From contig JAJDWA010000047.1 of assembly GCA_022825825.1 (NCBI GenBank), positions 1 to 40,445 on the forward strand: a stretch of DNA of 40,445 bases, read 5' to 3'. This DNA is from Candidatus Poribacteria bacterium. Lineage in GTDB: Bacteria; Poribacteria; WGA-4E; WGA-3G. A model generated the notes under the pieces. The model did no database searches and was not told the DNA's origin. It was given only the letters and a program-made list of their open reading frames with translations. Positions 25,133-33,150 of this stretch are shown here, in pieces (the stretch's first letter is position 1; every line of letters begins with the position of its first letter). The translations under genes were made by a program, and so were the position numbers.

Positions 25133-26329
25133 TTAAGCAGAAAGCACCCTTGCGGTTTCACGTGAAACGATAAGTTCTTCATTCGTAGAAACAACGAGTA
25201 TTTTCGTGCGGCTGTTATCCGCTGAGAGGTCAGTCTCGCCAGTTGATTTCTCATTTTTTTCTGCGTCTAAGTGGATACCACACCATTCAAGCCCCTTGCA
25301 GATTTGCGCACGTGTCGTAGCACTTTTTTCACCGATACCACCCGCAAAAGCGATAACGTCAACTCCACCGAGCGCAGCAATATACGCACCGATATACTTT
25401 TTCACACCATAAACGTATGTTTCTAATGCTAAGCGCGCCTTGTCATTACCGGCTTTTATCGCTTCCTCTACGTCGCGCATGTCGCCGCTGGTGCCAGAGA
25501 TACCTTTTACGCCTGATTCCTCTATCAACTGACGGCGGATTTCATCAGTAGAAAAGCCTTCTTTGTCCATTAGATAGAGGACAGCAAAGGCGTCTAAGTC
25601 TCCACAGCGAGTGGATTGGACCATGCCGTATTGTGTTGATGCTCCCATTGAGGTATCAATAGATTTTCCGTCTTTGATGGCACAAATGGAGGAACTACCA
25701 CCGAGGTGGCAGGAGATAATCCGAAGTCCTTCCGCGCTTTCACGACCAAGCATTTGCGGCACGCGTTCGGAGATGTAGCGGTGTGATGCACCGTGAAAAC
25801 CGTATTTGCGGATGTCGTGTTTTTCTACCCAGAAACGCGGTACGCCAAATTCGTAGGCATAATCTGGGATAGTTTGGTGAAACCATGTCTCAAAAACAGC
25901 AGCAAGTGGTGTGTCCGGAAGGAGTTCCTGAAAGGCACGGATGGAAGCAATATAGGCAGGATTGTGCATCGGTGCAAGCGGTGTAGATGCTTCAAGTGCT
26001 GCAATAACGTCCGCTGTAATCCGTGCTGAGCGCCAGTATCCTTTAGCAAGGATAGTTTTGAATCCTACACCGTCTAATTGGTTGAGGTCTGCAAGACAAC
26101 CGACTTCTGCATCGGTGATGAGTCGCATTGCATGCGCGATTGCATCAATGTGTGATGGTGCATCAATTTCGCCTTCGCGGGACGGTTTGCCCGGTACGGC
26201 ATGCGTGAACGCAGATGGTGAATTGCCGATACGTTCTACACCCCCCTTGACAAGAGAGGTCGTTGTTTCCATATCTATAATTTGGTATTTGAACGAGGTG
26301 CTTCCTACGTTTGCACAGAGTATACGCAT
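25133..26329 (-). CDS. ackA: Acetate kinase family protein
   Basis: A 398-residue ASKHA-fold kinase of normal acetate-kinase length; it would interconvert acetate and acetyl phosphate with ADP/ATP. Family motifs run in order: MRILCANVGSTSFKYQ (phosphate loop), FETWFHQTIPDYAYEFGVP, KYGFHGASHRYISERV, CHLGGSSSICAIKDGKSIDT, TRCGDLD, and GVDVIAFAGGIGEKS near the C-terminus. I placed the start at ATG 26329, because the homologous N-terminus begins there; the longer frame from 26419 would begin inside the DUF5131 gene and lacks family match. No phosphotransacetylase gene adjoins it, so the partner enzyme is elsewhere. Some divergent members of the family act on propionate or butyrate. Confidence 0.85.
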   Translation of the reverse strand: MRILCANVGSTSFKYQIIDMETTTSLVKGGVERIGNSPSAFTHAVPGKPSREGEIDAPSHIDAIAHAMRLITDAEVGCLADLNQLDGVGFKTILAKGYWRSARITADVIAALEASTPLAPMHNPAYIASIRAFQELLPDTPLAAVFETWFHQTIPDYAYEFGVPRFWVEKHDIRKYGFHGASHRYISERVPQMLGRESAEGLRIISCHLGGSSSICAIKDGKSIDTSMGASTQYGMVQSTRCGDLDAFAVLYLMDKEGFSTDEIRRQLIEESGVKGISGTSGDMRDVEEAIKAGNDKARLALETYVYGVKKYIGAYIAALGGVDVIAFAGGIGEKSATTRAQICKGLEWCGIHLDAEKNEKSTGETDLSADNSRTKILVVSTNEELIVSRETARVLSA

Positions 26330-26381
26330 GGTGGTTTTTTGTCTGTTTGAAGTGAATAGAATAGGCGAGTGAACGGAGGTG

Positions 26382-27140
26382 TTATATGCTAATCCCATTA
26401 TAAGCAAGAGGTAAATCATCCCAAGTTTTACCTTCTAAAACTCTATCACCTTTCTTTTTCTTTCGTCCCCCCCACTGTTTAAAAAAGAAAAGTACTGAAG
26501 CTTGTTCACATTGGTCGCGAATATCAATTACCCACTCCTTTTGCATTGGTCGCGCACCGGGACCGGATTCACCTCCAACAATAACCCAATCTATATGTGC
26601 TAAATTAAGATTTGGAAGTGCCCCTATAAGTGGTTCAAGGGATAAAAATTTGATGTGTGCATCTGTTTGTTGCAGATCGTCAATGCGGCATGTATAGTCT
26701 TGATTTTCAACACTGACTCCCATTGACACATTTTTGGACCACGGCAACTCGGAATTGAGTTCAAGTAAGCGTTTTGACCGCTTTGTAAGGACTTGGAAAT
26801 GATGCTGAGTTGCTTCGTTCATTGTTTTGAAAACTTTTAAAATAAAATCTAATGGAACGTCTTCATGAAACAGATCGCTCATAGAATTAACAAAAATCAA
26901 TTGAGGTTTTTTCCACTTAAATGGCAAATCAAGTAATTCTTCAACAAGCCGAACCTCATTTGACCACCTTGGACCTGCTTTTGTCATTTTCGCAAGTCCC
27001 TCATAAGCGAGACCTTTGCCCGAAAACCGAGCCGCGATTCGTTCGGCATAACAAAATCGACATCCTTCAGAAACACGAGTACATCCTCTTATAGGATTCC
27101 AAGTTGATTGTGTCCATTCAATTGCGGATTTAGTTGCCAT
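26382..27140 (-). CDS. DUF5131 / phage Gp37-Gp68 family protein (three-Cys motif)
   Basis: A 252-residue protein with the family hallmark [30 protein letters not shown], whose three cysteines resemble a radical-SAM type iron-sulfur site. It also has [23 protein letters not shown] and [14 protein letters not shown], all typical of Gp37/Gp68. It is the partner of the TcmP gene immediately upstream (27-bp gap), the pairing for which TcmP was named. AAGGAGG precedes the ATG at 27140. The biochemical role is not established. Such pairs occur on phages and in mobile or defence-like neighbourhoods. Confidence 0.88.
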   Translation of the reverse strand: MATKSAIEWTQSTWNPIRGCTRVSEGCRFCYAERIAARFSGKGLAYEGLAKMTKAGPRWSNEVRLVEELLDLPFKWKKPQLIFVNSMSDLFHEDVPLDFILKVFKTMNEATQHHFQVLTKRSKRLLELNSELPWSKNVSMGVSVENQDYTCRIDDLQQTDAHIKFLSLEPLIGALPNLNLAHIDWVIVGGESGPGARPMQKEWVIDIRDQCEQASVLFFFKQWGGRKKKKGDRVLEGKTWDDLPLAYNGISI

Positions 27141-27167
27141 TTTGAGATCCCTCCTTAGGTAGGAACA

Positions 27168-28283
27168 TTACTCGTCTTTGGGTGGAAAAGTGACTTTGAC
27201 CGTATCGGCAAAAGTATTTTTTCGACGTTTATTAGCGGGCGGATCTGTTTGGATCTTTCCCTGAGCCTCGAGTTTGGCAAGAATCTCTTTATAGTTCCTT
27301 GAAATATACGGTGTGCCAACGTTGTGAACATCAAAAACCTGCTTCATCGCCATTGTCCTACCTGCGTAATTTGTTAATAACATTTCAGCTAAATCGTCAA
27401 GAGGGCGTGAATAGCCAAATAATAGAAGTTGTTTCTCGGTAGCAGGAGTATATTCAAACGAAGGAACACCTTGCTCTGAGTCCGTACTTTCTTTAGCCAT
27501 GATATCCTTCATAATCTGATAACCTCTTTTATGCTTAGAAACGAAGATTAAATGATGACTTGGACGCTCACCATCTCCTTTTTTGAAACAAAATGGCAGA
27601 ACATACTCACCACCTTCTGATTTTAAAGATTGACTTATTGCTTCAACTATAGTTAACTCTCGTTCCAATGGATGCATAGTCTGAAGGCTATGTCGAAGTT
27701 CTTCCGCTCGTTCACTACCGAAAAGCGCATTCATATGTTCCTCAACTTTTTCATTATTAATACCCATATTGATACGATTATAATTAAAGAAAAAAATACA
27801 GTCACAACCCCAGTTTTTTACGGCAGAACTAATGAGTTGAAGGGAAAGTCCTTTATAACCCCACGGGTCCACAAAAAATAGAGTTGGTACCGTTTTCACG
27901 CTTTCTAAAATTTGAGCTACTTCTTTACCAACTTCCTTGTTAATTACAATAGGTTTGTTTTTGAGATTATCTATGCCTGGAATTGAGTTGATGACATCTT
28001 CAAGATTTTGGACAAACTCTAGTTTAATATCGTTAAAGATACTAACAAGCATATCCGATATATCTTTTTCTCGAATTGCTTTCTCAAGCACAAGAATTGG
28101 CGTAGATTTAGATCCATCATCGTATCTTCCGGGACCAGCAAAGAGATCTACATAGCCAATATTGCTTTTCCTTTCCTTGGCGTGAGGTATTATGACTTTT
28201 GCCCAAGCCCAGAAATATTTCTCAACAATTCTTGTTTTTACCTGTGACGATTCTTTAGATTCCTCAAAAAAATTATTATTCAT
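27168..28283 (-). CDS. tcmP: Three-Cys-motif partner protein TcmP
   Basis: A 371-residue protein matching TcmP. The N-terminal half reads like a methyltransferase fold (GYVDLFAGPGRY as motif I, TLFFVDPWGYKGL as motif IV). The C-terminal ~100 residues look like a winged helix (MKQVFDVHNVGTPYISRNYKEILAKLEAQGKI). It is upstream of, and almost certainly co-transcribed with, the DUF5131 gene. GGGGAGA lies about 3 bases before the ATG at 28283. Neither a substrate nor a proven activity is known for the family. The 250 bases upstream hold no gene and are AT-rich. Confidence 0.85.
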   Translation of the reverse strand: MNNNFFEESKESSQVKTRIVEKYFWAWAKVIIPHAKERKSNIGYVDLFAGPGRYDDGSKSTPILVLEKAIREKDISDMLVSIFNDIKLEFVQNLEDVINSIPGIDNLKNKPIVINKEVGKEVAQILESVKTVPTLFFVDPWGYKGLSLQLISSAVKNWGCDCIFFFNYNRINMGINNEKVEEHMNALFGSERAEELRHSLQTMHPLERELTIVEAISQSLKSEGGEYVLPFCFKKGDGERPSHHLIFVSKHKRGYQIMKDIMAKESTDSEQGVPSFEYTPATEKQLLLFGYSRPLDDLAEMLLTNYAGRTMAMKQVFDVHNVGTPYISRNYKEILAKLEAQGKIQTDPPANKRRKNTFADTVKVTFPPKDE

Positions 28284-28534
28284 ATTCTCCCCTTATAGTA
28301 AATGAGTAAATATATGATACATACCAATAACAAAGATTTTGTTATTGAGCATCCATAGTCGATTGTGACTATATGTCTATAGAGATAACGGTTATGCCTC
28401 CCAGAGTCTAGTTGAGTAATGAGAAGATTTCAACTGTGTCCACAGCGTTTCATATTGAGACTTTAATATAAATTATATCACATGTAGACTATTTTTGTCA
28501 AACTTTAATTACTGATCTGTTGAATTTTATCTTT

Positions 28535-28816
28535 TTAGGGATTATTTAAAACTTTCGGAGCATTTTCAACTTCAGTTGTCAATTCTTCTACAGTCTGCTC
28601 AGCAAAAGGTGAAATTCCGACAGCAAACATCAACTCTGAGAGATCCCATCGCGATATATTAAGAAATTTTGCAGCTTTGCCCGCACTGATGTTACCTTGC
28701 CGAAGGAGTTCAAGCACAAAAGCCTCTTTTGCCTTGTCCTCTGCATCAGTTTTATGGTGCAGCAGTGTTTCATCAATTGGGAGTGTGAATTGAACTTCAA
28801 CTTGTGTTTTTGCCAT
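28535..28816 (-). CDS. UPF0175 family antitoxin-like protein
   Basis: A 93-residue protein with the UPF0175 layout: a short beta N-terminus, then EAFVLELLRQGNISAGKAAKFLNISRWDLSELM, a helix-turn-helix with the family's G.IS.GKAA.... pattern. UPF0175 proteins are usually antitoxins of a PIN toxin (DUF3368), but no such toxin adjoins it. GGAGA lies 8 bases before ATG 28816, which I prefer over the longer 28831 start. An orphan antitoxin, a regulator, or half of a pair split elsewhere are all possible. Confidence 0.75.
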   Translation of the reverse strand: MAKTQVEVQFTLPIDETLLHHKTDAEDKAKEAFVLELLRQGNISAGKAAKFLNISRWDLSELMFAVGISPFAEQTVEELTTEVENAPKVLNNP

Positions 28817-28917
28817 GCTTATTGTCTCCACATCCGCTGATGAGAAATATTGGTAAGGAAAAGATTAATGCTCGAGGTAGCTTTTAGCATACGCGCTTGC
28901 ATCTAACCAGAAGAAAT

Positions 28918-29247
28918 TCACTCGCTTCGTTTCTCCCGTTCTTCTATGATAGCACGACTACCAATGTTATCTTCTGGGTTTATCCCTTCCTTTAAAAGAA
29001 GCTGCTGAAGTTCCTCAGCGGTAAGGGTTTCAGCGTTGGAATCAGATTTGCCAAGTGCCTTTTCAATTAAAGGTCGCAGCCTCTGATTCTGTGCGCGTGT
29101 TCGAGCGGAATACGCCGCCAGGCGCTCTTCTGGTGTCAGTGACTTCATGGCCGGTGCTTGAAGTTTTTCCAACTCTTTTTTTAATTCTGCTAAATCCCAC
29201 TCAAGTTGATCAATTTTTATGAGTAGTTTTGTGATAGGGGGAATCAT
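28918..29247 (-). CDS. Small unknown coiled-coil protein
   Basis: A 109-residue soluble protein I do not recognise. The first 35 residues form an amphipathic helix or coiled coil (ITKLLIKIDQLEWDLAELKKELEKL), followed by LTPEERLAAYSARTRAQNQRLRPLIEKAL and a charged C-terminus. AAAGGAGA at 6 bases before the ATG is a strong ribosome site, which supports it as a real gene. It lies 101 bp upstream of the UPF0175 gene on the same strand, so the two might be co-transcribed; no toxin function is proposed. Confidence 0.6.
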   Translation of the reverse strand: MIPPITKLLIKIDQLEWDLAELKKELEKLQAPAMKSLTPEERLAAYSARTRAQNQRLRPLIEKALGKSDSNAETLTAEELQQLLLKEGINPEDNIGSRAIIEEREKRSE

Positions 29248-29349
29248 AAGTTTTCTCCTTTCTATATCAGCATTTCAACGCATAAGAAAGTGGATGTCAA
29301 ATCGTTTGTCAATATAGTTTCTGAATAGGATTGTTTGAACCAAGATTTA

Positions 29350-29568
29350 TTAGATTATAGAATTTTCAAGATTGTAGAGTTTCCTATAAAATTCAAGCAG
29401 ATTACTTCTTTGGAGATTTCTAACGTTTTTTATGTAAAATTTTGTGATAAAACACCCAGGTATTGTGGAAACCCCTTCGTCTGTTACGGTTTGCTCCTCT
29501 GAATATAACAACATTAATACCAATTTCTTTACAAACCTTACATTTACATTTTTTCCAAGGACGTTCAT
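29350..29568 (-). CDS. Possible small basic protein
   Basis: A 72-codon frame with AAGGAG 7 bases upstream of its ATG. The product is basic with no recognisable domain (VRFVKKLVLMLLYSEEQTVTDEG). The evidence is the ribosome site and same-strand position only, and the local DNA is AT-rich, so it could be spurious. Confidence 0.35.
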   Translation of the reverse strand: MNVLGKNVNVRFVKKLVLMLLYSEEQTVTDEGVSTIPGCFITKFYIKNVRNLQRSNLLEFYRKLYNLENSII

Positions 29569-29648
29569 CTAATAACTCCTTATGTCTTTCGGAAAAATGG
29601 TTATATGTTTTTTTCGTTGAAGCAGCTCACTATATTCATTGATTTTGG

Positions 29649-29812
29649 TATAATCTTATAAGGTAAAGTCCATCAGATGTGATGTGAAAAGTCCCACCAC
29701 ATCTAAATATAAATGATAGACACTAACTTATTTCGGACAATTGAATGCCTCTGTCTCTTCGCTTGTAGTTTGTTTCCGCAGCCATAGTAAGAATTGCAGC
29801 TACGGAAACAAA
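29649..29812. other. Structured non-coding region with plus-strand promoter-like box
   Basis: TGGTATAAT (29646-29654) is an extended -10 box on the plus strand with no plus-strand gene after it. Two inverted repeats follow: AGATGTG/CACATCT (29675-29704) and a perfect 10-bp TTTGTTTCCG/CGGAAACAAA (29769-29812). The second lies just past the stop of the minus-strand gene at 29828 and may help end it, although no T-run follows. A small RNA is possible but unproven. Confidence 0.35.
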
Positions 29813-29827
29813 ATTTGGAGATCGGTG

Positions 29828-30640
29828 CTACCGAAAGGATTTTAACTGCCCCCAAACAACGCTAATTTTACCAGTTGGGTCAACTGATTGTGGCTCTGCA
29901 AACCGATTTGAAATAAGTTCGGCATACTCAGTTGCGATTTGTTCGTTTTCTGGTATCACAGTGCCGCAGCAAGAGGTATGGAAATTAATGAACCATCCCT
30001 TCATGTCTTCTGTTCGGTAAGCAATCGGATCAGCATTTGTGCCATCATCGGCATAACTTTCAAACTCAAAATCGTTTTGATTCAAGACATTGAGACCTAC
30101 AGGTCGATTTGATGTCCATTTTTTTAGAGAAGGTATGTACTTCTTACCGAGATCCGTCGGAGAAACGGCTGCAGTACTAGCATTTGTGACTGTAACTCCA
30201 AACACTTTTTGCTGCCCTGCCCCTGTTGCGGTAACTCGTGCATTTGCACCGAAATCCCAATAATAGTAGAATGGGTAATCACCTATGAAACCGCCGATAC
30301 CCCCATCTCTCAACCATGAATAAATGGGATCTTCTTTGCCTTTATTCTGAAAAATTGTTTCAGGTGTGTTTCCTTGAGTAAGAATATAAATTCCATTCTG
30401 GTTGGCTTCCATATACTCTAATAAGCCATCACTATCAACGATTTCGGCCTCAAGTTTTTTATCTTCAAGTTTTTCAACTATAAGCTCAGCTAAACCCTTT
30501 GCACCTGCCTGACCGCCTGCTATTCCTAAACCACCACCATTCTCCATCTTAATATCATAGACAACTGCTACATCCTGACCGAAACTATAACTCGCAAAAA
30601 TTAGCGCAATAATTGATACAAAACAAAATAACCTTTTCAT
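29828..30640 (-). CDS. Secreted ThuA/GATase-like protein of unknown function
   Basis: A 270-residue exported protein (signal peptide about 1-21, cleavage near SFG-Q). The mature part alternates strand and helix: VAVVYDIKMENGG, KGLAELIVEKLEDKKLEAEIVDSDGLLEYME, GIYILTQGNTPETIF, WLRDGGIGGFIGDYPFYYYWD, WFINFHTSCCGTVIPENEQIATEYAELISNRF. This resembles the class I glutamine amidotransferase-like fold of ThuA proteins, but I see no catalytic Cys-His-Glu set. AGGAGG stands 8 bases before the ATG. It is the only gene between two non-coding regions. The fold assignment is an inference. Confidence 0.55.
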   Translation of the reverse strand: MKRLFCFVSIIALIFASYSFGQDVAVVYDIKMENGGGLGIAGGQAGAKGLAELIVEKLEDKKLEAEIVDSDGLLEYMEANQNGIYILTQGNTPETIFQNKGKEDPIYSWLRDGGIGGFIGDYPFYYYWDFGANARVTATGAGQQKVFGVTVTNASTAAVSPTDLGKKYIPSLKKWTSNRPVGLNVLNQNDFEFESYADDGTNADPIAYRTEDMKGWFINFHTSCCGTVIPENEQIATEYAELISNRFAEPQSVDPTGKISVVWGQLKSFR

Positions 30641-31018
30641 AGTCTTTTCCTCCTAATAGGGAACTCAAAATAGTTTTTATGTCATCAAATCTTTGTCGGA
30701 AAATTGAGAATAAAGATTCGCAATTAGTAGATTTGGACTTTTTAGATGTTGGGTGAGATCAAAAATTCTTGATTTGACTTGTATGATGGAAATAACGTAT
30801 TATTGACATACGCGTTAGACAAACATATAGGAGTTACATCAGTGACGTAGTCTAACGGATGCGTTGCTTAAGTGAGGGTATACATACTCCTCACTTTTCC
30901 AGTATAATACACATTAAAAATTAAGTCAAATTAATTTTTTACGACTTGTACCAGTTAACTGATTATTTTCAGGATTTTCGGGTTTCGCGAGCCCAACCCT
31001 TATGCGTCAATTTTTAGT
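30641..31018. other. Intergenic region with two inverted repeats and a possible plus-strand transcript
   Basis: No gene is supported. TTGACA (30803-30808) and TATAGG (30826-30831) are 17 bp apart on the plus strand. CGTTAGAC/GTCTAACG (30813-30857) is a perfect 8-bp inverted repeat. AGTGAGG/CCTCACT (30871-30895), with the inner GTATACATAC, is a hairpin followed by TTTT and could be a plus-strand terminator. Together they could bound an RNA of about 60 nt. A GGGTTTCGCGAGCCC hairpin (about 30979-30993) follows the PAP2 gene stop. Confidence 0.35.
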
Positions 31019-31657
31019 TCAAAACTTCCATTGCAACAACGTTACACGATTATGCCAAACAAGCACTCCCATAGCAGTACCTATCGCCGCACCAGTTAAC
31101 ACATCCGACGTATAGTGCCTACCAAGATAGATACGCGAAAAGCCTACCAATCCCGCGCCGATGTATAGCGGAATTCGCCACTTCGGATACTGATACCCAA
31201 GAATCGTTGCCGCACTAAATGCAATAGATGCATGTCCCGATGGCATGGATGGATTCCCAAGCATATCATCAAGTGGTCTTTTTCTTCGAACTAACTGCTT
31301 TATCCCATAAGTTATAATCCCTGTGCTTAAGTATGCAGAGGACAACAAGCGTCCAGTGTTTTGATGATCTTCATCTCCGTACGCCATAAGTAAAATAGAT
31401 AGACCCATGACTGATCGGTAGTGTCCAAACTCTGAGATACCTTCCATCACTGTCCACATCGGTTCACTACGCGGAGGTGCATCGTAAACACGATCAAAAA
31501 GCTGCTGGTCCCATTGTGCGAAAATATTATCGGCATTTGCATCTAAACCTATTGCAAACCAGCAGAAAAATAACACATAGATTAGCGATACCTGTTTTAA
31601 TCGCAGCCGAATGAATTGTGTTATTGCAAACCTTGATAAAAGATTATCTAATTTCAA
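31019..31657 (-). CDS. PAP2-family phosphatase (membrane)
   Basis: A 212-residue protein with all three acid-phosphatase motifs: KQLVRRKRP, then PSGH (SMPSGHASIAFS), then SRIYLGRHYTSD with the catalytic His and Asp. Several hydrophobic segments place it in the inner membrane with the active site periplasmic. An N-terminal hydrophobic stretch (VSLIYVLFFCWFAIG) is a signal or first helix. I chose the TTG at 31657, which has AGGAGA 9 bases upstream; the longer frame to 31708 would overlap the sulfatase stop and lacks a site. It is the last gene of a chain with the sulfatase and the caspase-like protein. The substrate is probably a lipid or isoprenoid phosphate. Confidence 0.8.
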   Translation of the reverse strand: MKLDNLLSRFAITQFIRLRLKQVSLIYVLFFCWFAIGLDANADNIFAQWDQQLFDRVYDAPPRSEPMWTVMEGISEFGHYRSVMGLSILLMAYGDEDHQNTGRLLSSAYLSTGIITYGIKQLVRRKRPLDDMLGNPSMPSGHASIAFSAATILGYQYPKWRIPLYIGAGLVGFSRIYLGRHYTSDVLTGAAIGTAMGVLVWHNRVTLLQWKF

Positions 31658-31701
31658 TTTTATATTTCTCCTTTTTAGATTACATCCGCTATGTTCTATG
31701 A

Positions 31702-33150
31702 CTACCAAGGCGCTTGACGTTCAGGAAGCGGGTCCACTGTCCATGCCATTCGATGAATAAGCCTCTCTTGCACTTCCAATCTGACATCTACATAATCAGA
31801 ATTATCCCAAAGATTATGTGTCTCTTTCGGATCTTCTGCTAAATCGTAAAGTTCACCGCCACCTATGCCGTGAGCCACGACTAACTTATACCTTTCGCTC
31901 CGCACCATTGTAGCGTTCGCAGCTGGTTCACGATGCCAACCCATCGCGTTATAATACTCACAATAAACATCGTTCCGATGCGAATCCAAACTTTTTTCGC
32001 CTGTTAGTATTGGCAGTAGACTCTGCCCCTGCATGCCGGGGTAACGCTCCAAATTGCCCGCTTCCAAAAGTGTCGGTGCAATATCCACCAATTCCACAAG
32101 CGCATCAGAACGCGCACCGTTGTTTCGCATGCCCGGTCCAGAGATAATCAGCGGCACACGGATAGCGGGTTCATAGAAATAAGGGCCTTTCAAATAGATA
32201 CCGTGGTCGCCAAGCATCTCCCCGTGGTCAGAGGTGAAGATAACAATCGTGTTTTCTCGCTGTCCCGTCTCTTCTAAAAAGTCAAGCAATCTTCCGACTT
32301 GTGTGTCTATTACGTCAATCATTGCCCAATACGCAGCAGTCACCCAACGGTGGTCTGATTCGCTCATTTCTTTATAAGGATACCCCGACTTTCCGCCATA
32401 CGCACCGCTGTGGTCAATCTGTTGCCAAATCGGTTTATTCTCAAGTTCCCCTTCAACATAGTTTGGTAATGGGATATCGTCTAACATATCGCGGTATCGC
32501 TCTAACGCTGCTACTGGTGGGTCAAACGCATGGTGTGGGTCAAACATATTTACGGAGAAAAGCCACGGTTGCTTAAATCGTGACGCACTGCTGATAAACG
32601 ACATCGCCCGCTCAACACTCCATGTCGTTTGACTGTGTTCCTCTGATGGAATCACTCGGACGTATTTTGAATCAGCAAAAGGTGCACTGGCTCGGCTCAG
32701 CCCTTTATCTGTCAACCACTGAATATAATCATGTGTGGGCCAAGCGTCAGCCGGATCGTGTGACCAGAAGAATTGGTCATAGCCATCATCAATCCGTTGT
32801 TCTGTTCCTTTACAGACACGCGGATTGCACGGTGCAAGGTGAAGTTTGCCTGCCAACCCACAAACATAGCCAGCATCTTGAAGTAATTTTGTTACAAGCA
32901 CTTCATCCGGTGGGATCGCCTGTCCGTTTTGCCGACATCGTGTCGTGCGTGGGTATCGCCCAGTAAGGAAACTTGCTCTGCTCGGTGTGCAAACAGGACT
33001 TTGTGAGAAAGCGTATTCAAAAAGCACGCCTTCTTGCGCAAGTTTATCCAAATTCGGTGTGTGTACATAAGCGTTTCCGTAGCAGCCGAGGGTATCAAAT
33101 CGTTGTTGGTCGCTACATATCCAGAGTATGTTAGGTGGGTTTTCACGCAT
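31702..33150 (-). CDS. Sulfatase (Cys type, formylglycine dependent)
   Basis: A 482-residue arylsulfatase-family enzyme. The formylglycine site is CTPSR at residues 54-58 (SPVCTPSRASFLTGRYP). N-terminal NILWICSDQQRFDT and later IVIFTSDHGEMLGDHG supply metal-binding residues. It begins MRENPPNILW with no signal peptide, so unlike most polysaccharide sulfatases it appears cytoplasmic unless the start is wrong. It needs a formylglycine-generating enzyme; the only SUMF1-domain gene in the window (1885-3918) lacks one of the two key cysteines. Its ATG overlaps the end of the upstream gene by 8 bases (TGA in GATGCGTGA), showing translational coupling. Substrate unknown. Confidence 0.88.
   Translation of the reverse strand: MRENPPNILWICSDQQRFDTLGCYGNAYVHTPNLDKLAQEGVLFEYAFSQSPVCTPSRASFLTGRYPRTTRCRQNGQAIPPDEVLVTKLLQDAGYVCGLAGKLHLAPCNPRVCKGTEQRIDDGYDQFFWSHDPADAWPTHDYIQWLTDKGLSRASAPFADSKYVRVIPSEEHSQTTWSVERAMSFISSASRFKQPWLFSVNMFDPHHAFDPPVAALERYRDMLDDIPLPNYVEGELENKPIWQQIDHSGAYGGKSGYPYKEMSESDHRWVTAAYWAMIDVIDTQVGRLLDFLEETGQRENTIVIFTSDHGEMLGDHGIYLKGPYFYEPAIRVPLIISGPGMRNNGARSDALVELVDIAPTLLEAGNLERYPGMQGQSLLPILTGEKSLDSHRNDVYCEYYNAMGWHREPAANATMVRSERYKLVVAHGIGGGELYDLAEDPKETHNLWDNSDYVDVRLEVQERLIHRMAWTVDPLPERQAPW

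Noticed and set aside
26329..26419. Longer acetate kinase start at 26419
   Set aside because: It would begin inside the DUF5131 gene and add 30 residues unlike the family's N-terminus.
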